Assembly: GCA_913055765.1 (NCBI GenBank)
Contig: CAJXKI010000005.1
Location: 1-36,849 of the forward strand
Source of the DNA: an uncultured Ectothiorhodospiraceae bacterium
Lineage (GTDB): Bacteria > Pseudomonadota > Gammaproteobacteria > Nitrococcales > Halorhodospiraceae
DNA length: 36,849 bases
Reading direction: 5' to 3'
Below, one piece after another: positions 31,307 to 36,849 of the stretch. The notes under the pieces are model-generated. The model was not told where the DNA came from and searched no databases. It was given only the letters and a program-made list of their open reading frames with translations. Each line of letters begins with the position of its first letter. The first letter of the stretch is position 1. Both the position numbers and the translations under genes were made by a program.

Positions 31307-31861
31307 ATGGCGTTGACCGCCGATGTGCAGTGGCGTGAGCAGTACGCCAGCCACGCCCTGAACCGCAAGATGGCCGGCGTGGTAGAGGCCGGAGTGTATT
31401 GGGGCTACGAGGTGGTCCCGATCGGCGGCCTGCAGCTAGAGGTCGGCCTGGGCGAGAACCCCGACTACCCGGAGTCGGTTGCTGTCGTCGAGCGCGACGG
31501 CTACTCGCTGACGTGTCGGATGGATACCCAGGAGCTGATCGAGCTGCCGGAAGCAGGGATGACCTACGACATCGTGCTCGAGGCCAGCTACGTGCTCGGC
31601 CAGCAGACCGATGCTCGCCTTAAGGCCGTCACCAGCGCGGCGAGTCATCACGTGCGTCTAGCGCATGTCGACGTGCCTACTGATGCCACGGCTTTGACGG
31701 CCGACATGATCAGCTACGACAGCCGTGATACGGCCAACCCGGCGCTCAACGCGACCCGCATCCTGACCCAGATCACGCAGCTGACCACGTCCCTGATCGA
31801 TGCCCGCGACCGGCTGAACAACCTGGAAGCGTGGGCGGAGACCCAGGGCTACACGCCCTAG
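31307..31861 (+). CDS. Hypothetical tail fibre-associated protein
   Basis: This 184-residue protein has a beta-rich N-terminal part (MAGVVEAGVYWGYEVVPIGG, LQLEVGLGENPDYPESVAVV, GYSLTCRMDTQELIEL) and a helical coiled C-terminus (ALNATRILTQITQLTTSLID, then ARDRLNNLEAWAETQG). This looks like a baseplate-binding fibre adaptor domain plus trimerisation coil. It lies directly before the DGR target gene and could be its docking partner. No firm family. Confidence 0.62.
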   Translation: MALTADVQWREQYASHALNRKMAGVVEAGVYWGYEVVPIGGLQLEVGLGENPDYPESVAVVERDGYSLTCRMDTQELIELPEAGMTYDIVLEASYVLGQQTDARLKAVTSAASHHVRLAHVDVPTDATALTADMISYDSRDTANPALNATRILTQITQLTTSLIDARDRLNNLEAWAETQGYTP

Positions 31862-31873
31862 AGGAGGCAAACG

Positions 31874-34711
31874 ATGGGCAAGATTTTGACTGAGGTCGCG
31901 GCCGCGCAGCAGGCCGTGGAGGAGCTTCGCCAGCGGGTGGATCTGCTGCTGACCGCCTATGGCGAGGACGCGATCGACGCCGACAAGATCCAGCAGGACA
32001 TCGAGCAGGCGACGCAAGACGCCATCGATTCGGTGCTCAGCGAGCTGAGCGGCCTGGATGTTTCCGATCTCAAGCTGCGCAGCGAGCTACAGCGCCAGCT
32101 CCTGGGGCTCCAGAACGCCTACGGCGAGCAGAAGTTCTTCTTCGAGTTCTTCGACCCGCTCTACGCCGCATCGGACCAGGTGAGCGTGAGCGGTGTGGAG
32201 ACGGTCGCCGGCGATAACAGCGTAGATATCAGCTCCACAGCGGACCTGGTGGTGGGCCGTGAGTACGTCATCGAGACGGACCAGGCGCAGGAGGTTGTCG
32301 AGGTGGCGGAGGTCCTCTCGGACACTCGCTTCACGACCACGACGGACCTGATGGCCACCCTGAGCGGCGCCACCCTGCGCCGGACCAACTGGTCCATCGG
32401 CGACGGCAAGGCCACGGCGGAGCCCGGCCAGGTCTACTACAGCCTGCCCTTGTCGCTGGGGCCGGGCGACACCGACAAGGCGGTGGTGGTGCGCCGGGGT
32501 AGCGCCGGGTCGGTGCGGCTGTACTACACCGATGCCCAGACCTCCGGCTGGGTCGAGGTGCCGTGGGAGTGGCGCCGCGACAGCGACACCGCCATGACGG
32601 ACCTGGGCCTGGTGGACGATAGCCAGGACACCGGGCGCGTGGATGTGGAGTTCCGTCTGCCCGCGCGCGGGACGTTCGAGCTGAAGCTGGTGGCCGAGGG
32701 CGACACGGTGACGGTGCAGCATATCGTGGGCATCGATCAGCCGACCCTCCTGGGCGGCGATCACCACCCGCCGGAGCAGCCCACCAACGATAACCCGGCC
32801 GACGGCGCCACGCAGATCGCGGAGACGCCCACCCTGGCGCTGGCGGACTACACCTCGCCCACGGATACCCCGCAGGCGGCATTGCAGGTGCAGGTGACCG
32901 ATACGCCGGGCGATTACAGCGCCCCCTTGCACGATAGCGGCACGGTCGCCGGCGGGCTCTCCTATCCGCTGCCGGAAGGGGTGCTCACCGAGGGCACGCA
33001 GTACGGCTGGCGGGCCCGGGTCCAGGACGATCAGGGTGCCTGGTCGGAGTGGTCGGCCGAGACCACCTTCGAGACGGATAGCGTGTGGGAGTTCGTGGAA
33101 GCGCCCACGAACCAGACCCCGGCCGCTGGCGCCACCGATATCCCCAGCCAGCCGACGCTGGCCGTCAGTGACTTTGCGGTGCAGGGCTTTGATCCGATCG
33201 ATCTGAACGATGGCAGCTCGGATCTATGGACGGAGAGCAGCGCCGTCGCCGGCGAGTATTACTACACCGGCACCGCGCTCGCGGCGGAGCCGAACCGCCT
33301 GTTGGCCAATGGCAGCGAGCTGACCCAAGGCACGCTGGGCAGCTTGAACGCCGGCGAGTGGGCCTGGGGCGACAACGACAGCATCGGGTCCGATACGGTC
33401 TACGTGAAGTTGTCGGCCGGTGATCCGGACACCCAGACCGCTGGCTACGTCCAGGCGGGGGAAAGCCACGTGGCGACGCAGTGGCAGCTGCGCGCCGCCA
33501 GCGGCAGCTACGATTCCCCGCTATGGGACAGCGGCGAGACCAGCACCGACCTGACGACCATCGTGGTGCCCGACGGCATCCTCTCCGACGGCCAGACCAC
33601 CTACTATTGGCGCGCCCGGTTCGAGGGGCAGCACATCGGTTGGTCGGAGTGGTCGGCGGAGACGAGCTTCACTACCAAGGAGCTGTTCGCTCAGATCATC
33701 GGCCTGGCGCTGGTCAGCAGCGGCGGCGGCGCCGGCAGCTGGCAGCGTGTGGACGCCGACGGCAACAACATCACCCCGGATACGAGCTACTTCGATAACC
33801 ATCCGGTGTTCGGCGCCATCAAGGATGTGGTGATCGACGGCCAGGATATGGTCGAGATCCCCAAGTTCTATTACCAGGTGGGCCAGGCCCCGGCGGGCTC
33901 GGATCAGGACGGCAACAAGGTGTTCTGGATATCCGACGTGGCCGCCACGGGCTACCAGCTGCACCCCGCGTTCATGGACGGCGGCTCCGAGGTGGCGCAG
34001 TTCTACGTCGGCAAGTACCAGGCGGTGGACGATCCCAATGCCTCGGGCAGCAAGGCAGCGTCGCTGCCGGGCTATAACCCGCTGGTCTCGATCGACTTCA
34101 CCACCTTCCAGAGCCGGTGCTCCGAGCGCAACACGGCCAGCGGCGTGGACGGGTTCATGCTGTGGTCCATGTACCAGCGCTCCGCGATCCTCATGCTCAT
34201 GATGATCGAGATCGGCGGCGCCGACGGGCAGAGCCTGATCGGGCAGGGCCGTGTGAATCAGGGCAGCGCGGCCAATGTGGACGCCACCGACGTGGCCGAG
34301 GCCACCTACCGCGGCATCGTTGGCCTGTGGGGCAACGTTCGGCAATGGTTGGACGGCATGGAGCTGGATGGCAGCCATGTGGTGAGCGTCTGGGACCAGC
34401 AGGGCAACCAGACCTGGGTGGCCACCGGTGTCACCACCGCCAGCACCGACGGCTGGCCCACGGCCATGCACGAGGAGTCCGGCACGGACTACGATCTGGC
34501 GCCGCTGATGCTCCCCAGCGCCACCGACGGGACCGAGTCCAACGGGACCTACGGCGACTATCTGTGGGCCAGCGACAGCAGCGAGATCAACATCCCCAAC
34601 CACGGCGGCAACTGGCGCAACGGCTCCCCGGCGGGGCCCTTCTGTCTGGGCTGCCACTACGTGGCCTCGTACTCCAACAGTTACGTCGGCGGCCGCCTCG
34701 CAAAGGTGTGA
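31874..34711 (+). CDS. DGR variable receptor-binding protein (C-type lectin/FGE fold)
   Basis: This 945-residue protein is the target of the retroelement. Residues 1-80 are helical (LTEVAAAQQAVEELRQRVDL), suited to trimerisation. Residues ~100-290 are beta-rich. Two fibronectin-III-like modules follow (~296-402 and ~413-602), each ending in a WSEWSAET phrase and the second interrupted by a ~100-residue insert. The C-terminal part (from ~605) has C-type-lectin/formylglycine-fold features: DMVEIPKFYYQVG, GFMLWSMYQRS, GLWGNVRQWLDG and the terminal GGNW (911-914). VR residues 915-938 lie on the likely ligand surface. RBS AGGAGG precedes the ATG. Confidence 0.93.
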   Translation: MGKILTEVAAAQQAVEELRQRVDLLLTAYGEDAIDADKIQQDIEQATQDAIDSVLSELSGLDVSDLKLRSELQRQLLGLQNAYGEQKFFFEFFDPLYAASDQVSVSGVETVAGDNSVDISSTADLVVGREYVIETDQAQEVVEVAEVLSDTRFTTTTDLMATLSGATLRRTNWSIGDGKATAEPGQVYYSLPLSLGPGDTDKAVVVRRGSAGSVRLYYTDAQTSGWVEVPWEWRRDSDTAMTDLGLVDDSQDTGRVDVEFRLPARGTFELKLVAEGDTVTVQHIVGIDQPTLLGGDHHPPEQPTNDNPADGATQIAETPTLALADYTSPTDTPQAALQVQVTDTPGDYSAPLHDSGTVAGGLSYPLPEGVLTEGTQYGWRARVQDDQGAWSEWSAETTFETDSVWEFVEAPTNQTPAAGATDIPSQPTLAVSDFAVQGFDPIDLNDGSSDLWTESSAVAGEYYYTGTALAAEPNRLLANGSELTQGTLGSLNAGEWAWGDNDSIGSDTVYVKLSAGDPDTQTAGYVQAGESHVATQWQLRAASGSYDSPLWDSGETSTDLTTIVVPDGILSDGQTTYYWRARFEGQHIGWSEWSAETSFTTKELFAQIIGLALVSSGGGAGSWQRVDADGNNITPDTSYFDNHPVFGAIKDVVIDGQDMVEIPKFYYQVGQAPAGSDQDGNKVFWISDVAATGYQLHPAFMDGGSEVAQFYVGKYQAVDDPNASGSKAASLPGYNPLVSIDFTTFQSRCSERNTASGVDGFMLWSMYQRSAILMLMMIEIGGADGQSLIGQGRVNQGSAANVDATDVAEATYRGIVGLWGNVRQWLDGMELDGSHVVSVWDQQGNQTWVATGVTTASTDGWPTAMHEESGTDYDLAPLMLPSATDGTESNGTYGDYLWASDSSEINIPNHGGNWRNGSPAGPFCLGCHYVASYSNSYVGGRLAKV
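34602..34703 (+). repeat. DGR variable region (VR)
   Basis: This 102-bp region at the 3' end of the receptor gene aligns without gaps to 35431-35532. There are ten differences. Nine sit at TR adenines (35445, 35458, 35478, 35479, 35484, 35487, 35499, 35511, 35514), giving A to C, G or T. The tenth is a silent C to T at 35510. Altered codons are residues 915, 919, 926, 928, 929, 933, 937 and 938. The last ~18 bases, including GGCGGCCGCCTCGCAA, are identical and probably hold the IMH-like priming segment. No stop codon can arise because A is confined mainly to the first two positions of AAC codons. Confidence 0.95.
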
Positions 34712-34738
34712 CGGCAACCTGAAACCTGGCGTTCTGGT

Positions 34739-34760
34739 GGGCCGCGCGATAGCGCGGCCC
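34739..34760 (+). promoter_or_regulatory. GC hairpin downstream of VR (DGR target recognition element)
   Basis: GGGCCGCGC (34739-34747), loop GATA, and GCGCGGCCC (34752-34760) form a perfect 9-bp stem, 35 bases past the VR end and 27 past the stop codon. Bordetella phage BPP-1 has a comparable GC hairpin/cruciform with a 4-base loop after its VR that is needed for efficient homing. The element could also act as a terminator, but the bases after it are CCTAATC rather than a T-tract. Function inferred by analogy. Confidence 0.7.
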
Positions 34761-34780
34761 CCTAATCAGGAGCAAAAGCG

Positions 34781-35065
34781 ATGAAGATCGGCAATCAGAT
34801 TCAGTGGGGCAAGATCAAGAGCCTGGGGCTTCCGGCCATGGACCGGAGCGTTCCCGCCTCCGAGTATCGGCAGGACGTGAAGGTCTACAAGGTTCCCAAG
34901 GATGTGGACGCGGGGCGCTACTACGTGGGCGCCACGCCGGCTAACGCGGTGGAGCAGCGGCCGCCCAGCCGGGTGCGGGAGACGGACCTGCTGTGCCATT
35001 ACGTGCTACAGCCGGACGGCGAGGCGCGGCTGGTGTACGCCCGCGACGAGGTGCGGGCAGCGTAG
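34781..35065 (+). CDS. Hypothetical protein within DGR cassette
   Basis: This 94-residue protein lies between VR hairpin and avd, behind a good AGGAG site. It has a short basic N-terminus (KIGNQIQWGKIKSLGLPAMD), then SVPASEYRQDVKVYKVPKDV and a strand-rich end (DLLCHYVLQPDGEARLVYAR). I recognise no family. It ends two bases before the GTG of avd, so the two are coupled, which suggests a DGR-linked or receptor-linked job. It is too short for an RNA-binding HRDC-type accessory and shows no such motif. Confidence 0.65.
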   Translation: MKIGNQIQWGKIKSLGLPAMDRSVPASEYRQDVKVYKVPKDVDAGRYYVGATPANAVEQRPPSRVRETDLLCHYVLQPDGEARLVYARDEVRAA

Positions 35066-35067
35066 CC

Positions 35068-35421
35068 GTGGCCAGCACGCTCGACGGCCTGAAGATCCTG
35101 GCCAAGCTGGAGGAGCTGCACGCATACAGCCACCAGGCGGCCATGCACTTTCCGAAGTATGAGCGGCACGTGCTGTGCGCGGATATCCGCCACCGCTGCC
35201 AGACCATGCTCCACCTGGCCGTCCGGGCGGCGAAGAAGTACCACAAGAAGACCACCTTGCAGGACCTCGATATCGAGGTGGAGATGCTGCGCTCCCTGGT
35301 GCGCCAGGCGCACCGGCTGCGCTACATCAACGACCACCGCTATGAGGTCTGGTCCCGCCACATCGACGAGGTGGGGCGGATGGTGGGTGGCTGGATTCAG
35401 TCCAGCAAGAGCACAGGGTGA
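35068..35421 (+). CDS. avd: Avd accessory protein of the DGR
   Basis: This 117-residue protein has the four-helix bundle plan of Avd: LKILAKLEELHAYSHQAAMH, a FPKYERHVLCADIRHRCQTM stretch typical of the family, basic LAVRAAKKYHKKTT, then DLDIEVEMLRSLVRQAHRLR and YEVWSRHIDEVGRMVGGWI. Avd pentamers bind the reverse transcriptase and the template RNA. The surface is basic. Start is GTG 35068. The TGA at 35419-35421 overlaps an ATG at 35421 that opens the TR-containing frame. Confidence 0.9.
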   Translation: MASTLDGLKILAKLEELHAYSHQAAMHFPKYERHVLCADIRHRCQTMLHLAVRAAKKYHKKTTLQDLDIEVEMLRSLVRQAHRLRYINDHRYEVWSRHIDEVGRMVGGWIQSSKSTG

Positions 35422-35687
35422 TGGCCTGTTACGGCGGCAACTGGAGCAACGGCTCCCAGGCGGGGCCCTTCTGTCTGAACTGCAACAACGTGGCCTCGAA
35501 CTCCAACAGCAACATCGGCGGCCGCCTCGCAAGAGGGATTGGCCAGAAGGCGCTTGCCCACGGGCGGCGTCCAGCGCCCTCATCTTGGGGCCGTCATCCT
35601 CGCCTCCATGAGGCGAAAGATAGACCCGGGGCCGCGGCGAGTAGCACGCGCGAAAGTGGCGGCCTCCCATATTCCGAAGGGGGAACG
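35421..35687 (+). ncRNA. Probable DGR template RNA (TR plus spacer)
   Basis: In BPP-1 the functional RNA covers the avd end, TR and a spacer before the reverse transcriptase gene. Here the spacer is 155 bases (35533-35687), a comparable length. It has GC-rich potential stems (for example GCCC-AC-GGGC in the region 35555-35565) but I have not folded it. Boundaries are assumed from neighbouring genes; the transcript itself is inferred, not seen. Confidence 0.55.
35431..35532 (+). repeat. DGR template repeat (TR)
   Basis: The TR is the 102-bp donor copy, 829 bp downstream of VR. In the VR-equivalent frame it has eight AAC codons plus AGC, CAG and ATC, so adenine changes can diversify these positions without making stops. 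It lies between avd and the reverse transcriptase, the most common order. It is transcribed into the RNA that is reverse transcribed with random bases at A. The frame is open through TR and remains in phase with the reverse transcriptase. Confidence 0.95.
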
Positions 35688-36722
35688 GTGCCGAAGACGG
35701 TGAAGAATCTGTGGTCGCATGTGGCCACCTTCCAGAATTTGCACGCGGCCTGGCTGGAGGCGCGTAAGGGCAAGCGCTACACCGGCCCTTGCATGCAGTT
35801 CGGCTGGGGGCTGGAGGGCCGGTTGCTTGAGCTGGAGAGTCGGCTCAATGCGGGCACGTGGCGGCCGTCGCCGCCCTACGAGTTCGGCATCGTTGACCCC
35901 AAGCCTCGGCGTATCCAGGCGCCGCCCTTTGCGGACCGGGTGGTGCACCACGCCTTGGTGCGGCAGATCGAACCCTGCTTCGAGCGCCGGTTCATCGCGG
36001 ACAGCTACGCTTGCCGGGCCGGCAAAGGCAGCCACGCCGCGGTGGAGCGACTCCAGGGGTTCCTCCGGCACGGGCAGGGGCGCTGGGGCGACCCCTGGGT
36101 GCTGAAGGCGGATGTGCGCCGGTACTTCCCGTCTATTCAGCACGCCCGTTTGATGCGCGCAATCGGGCGGGAGATCGGCGACCGGCGGGTGGTAGCGCTG
36201 GCGGAGCGGATCATCCGCGGCTACGGCCATGAGGACGGCGTCGGCTTGCCCATCGGCGCTCTCACTAGCCAGCTGTTCGCCAACGTGTACCTCGACCAGC
36301 TCGACCACTACGTGAAGGACCAGCTTGGGGTGAAGCTCTACGTCCGCTACATGGACGACTTCGTGATCGTCGGCCCCAGCAAGGCGGCGCTCTGGGAGGT
36401 CCACGATGCCATTGCGGACTACCTGGAGCAGGATCTGGGCCTTCAGCTCAACCACAAGACCGACGTGTTCCCGGCCCGGCACGGGGTAGACTTCTGCGGC
36501 TACCGTACCTGGACCACCCACCGCCTGCCCCGCAAGCGGACGGTGAAGCGAGCTCGCCGCCGCTTCCGCCGCCTAGCCAGGCTGTACCGAGAAGGGGAGG
36601 TCGACCTTGAGGATATCCGGCCGCAGGTGACCAGCTTCATCGGCTACATGCAGAGGTGCGACGGGAGGCGCACCTTGGAGGGAGTGCTGGGAGATCTCGT
36701 GCTGACGAGATCCTCTTCGTAG
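35688..36722 (+). CDS. DGR reverse transcriptase
   Basis: This 344-residue reverse transcriptase has the metal-binding motif VLKADVRRYFPSI with D142, the DGR-type IGALTSQ motif at residues 189-195 and the catalytic YMDD at 221-224 (YVRYMDDFVIVG). N-terminal QAPPFADRVVHHALVRQIEP and GYRTWTTHRLPRKRTVKRAR near the end also fit group II-like/DGR enzymes. It copies the TR with mistakes at adenines. GTG at 35688 follows AAGGGGG at 5 bases. The frame is open upstream to the avd stop, so a longer form starting at 35421 is possible. The gene ends one base after the start of the right-end repeat. Confidence 0.95.
   Translation: MPKTVKNLWSHVATFQNLHAAWLEARKGKRYTGPCMQFGWGLEGRLLELESRLNAGTWRPSPPYEFGIVDPKPRRIQAPPFADRVVHHALVRQIEPCFERRFIADSYACRAGKGSHAAVERLQGFLRHGQGRWGDPWVLKADVRRYFPSIQHARLMRAIGREIGDRRVVALAERIIRGYGHEDGVGLPIGALTSQLFANVYLDQLDHYVKDQLGVKLYVRYMDDFVIVGPSKAALWEVHDAIADYLEQDLGLQLNHKTDVFPARHGVDFCGYRTWTTHRLPRKRTVKRARRRFRRLARLYREGEVDLEDIRPQVTSFIGYMQRCDGRRTLEGVLGDLVLTRSSS
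36693..36712 (+). terminator. Possible terminator at the end of the DGR
   Basis: GATCTCGT (36693-36700), loop GCTG, and ACGAGATC (36705-36712) form a perfect 8-bp hairpin inside the last codons of the reverse transcriptase. CTCTTCGT follows, a weak U-rich run. It may end the DGR transcript just before the phage right end. Alternatively it is only a coding-region palindrome. Confidence 0.4.
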
Positions 36723-36772
36723 TCGCTATCAAACCATGCGGCGCTGCGATGCAATCCGTTTGGCGCGTTACA
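36721..36772 (-). repeat. Prophage right end with transposase sites
   Basis: The reverse complement of 36721-36744, GCGCCGCATGGTTTGATAGC followed by GACT, matches 191-214 at 21 of 24 positions. Closer to the edge the reverse complement of 36752-36772 reads TGTAACGCGCCAAACGGATT, giving a second, weaker site that begins 6 bases from a TG. This makes CA at 36771-36772 the best candidate for the phage terminus. Transposable phages end in TG...CA, as here. The exact base needs a flank comparison. Confidence 0.65.
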
Positions 36773-36849
36773 GCTCTCCAGGTCGATGAGGCGCGGCCGC
36801 TCCGGGTCCCCCGCCTCGAGGATGAAGTTGCGGGGGGCCGGGTCGGCGT
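36773..36849 (-). pseudogene. Interrupted host gene, kinase-like catalytic loop
   Basis: Beyond the phage end, the minus strand has an open frame reading ADPAPRNFILEAGDPERPRL then IDLES. The aspartate followed 5 residues later by Asn, and an IDLE motif 15 residues after that, matches the HxDxxxxN catalytic loop and D-x-x magnesium loop of protein-kinase-like folds (for example lipopolysaccharide/InaA or aminoglycoside kinase groups). Reading into the phage would break it right after the metal loop. The remainder should lie beyond the left end; I could not identify it in bases 1-37. Confidence 0.5.

Noticed and set aside
35580-36521. Minus-strand open frame opposite the reverse transcriptase
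   Set aside because: Composition typical of antisense frames; the plus-strand RT has all catalytic motifs.
1-36849. CRISPR array, tRNA or rRNA genes
   Set aside because: No regularly spaced repeats and no cloverleaf or rRNA sequence seen by eye on either strand.

Overview
This window is an almost complete Mu-like (transposable) tailed prophage of about 36.7 kb in a very GC-rich genome, carrying a diversity-generating retroelement (DGR) at its right end. The GC bias, the strong preference for G/C in third codon positions and the acidic proteins suggest a high-GC proteobacterium, perhaps a halophilic gammaproteobacterium of the Ectothiorhodospiraceae type. The host assignment is inference only. 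The virion is myovirus-like, because a sheath, a tube and a P2/Mu-type baseplate are all encoded.

Layout. The left end (1-239) holds direct repeats that also occur inverted at the right end (36721-36772), as expected for MuA-type transposase sites. A leftward repressor (240-1025) and a rightward Ner-like regulator (1140-1433) flank an AT-rich control region with CTATAG-centred operators. The early operon (1554-9149) encodes a DD35E transposase (A), an AAA+ target-selection ATPase (B), a run of small regulatory or unknown proteins including DUF3164 and GemA families, and ends with a Mor/C-family late activator. The lysis and packaging block (9246-15769) has a SleB-type hydrolase, a holin-like protein, a nested spanin pair, DUF2730 and DUF3486 proteins, large terminase, DUF935 portal and a Mu-F head protein fused to a probable PBECR2 nuclease-like domain. 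The head block (15953-18402) has protease with nested scaffold, decoration protein and major capsid protein. The tail block (18416-28255) has connectors, sheath, tube, a frameshifted E/E' chaperone, tape measure, U, X, D and V. The baseplate and receptor block (28396-34711) has W, J, I, two tail-fibre-region proteins and a 945-residue variable receptor-binding protein.

The DGR comprises the variable region VR (34602-34703) at the 3' end of the receptor gene, a 9-bp-stem GC hairpin just after it, an unknown 94-residue gene, avd, the template repeat TR (35431-35532) and a reverse transcriptase. VR and TR align over 102 bp without gaps. Nine of ten differences are at TR adenines, which is the signature of adenine mutagenesis during retrohoming. 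The element probably diversifies the phage adhesin, in the genome position where Mu carries its invertible tail-fibre segment and mom.

A second notable signal is regulatory. The 16-bp dyad CCGGAA-N4-TTCCGG occurs three times in the window by eye, each time in one of the three gaps that precede lysis, protease and W. These match the positions of Mu Plys, PI and PP, so the dyad is a strong candidate for the binding site of the Mor/C-like activator. Beyond the right end, the host sequence encodes a kinase-like catalytic loop on the minus strand, so the prophage appears to have interrupted a kinase-fold gene.
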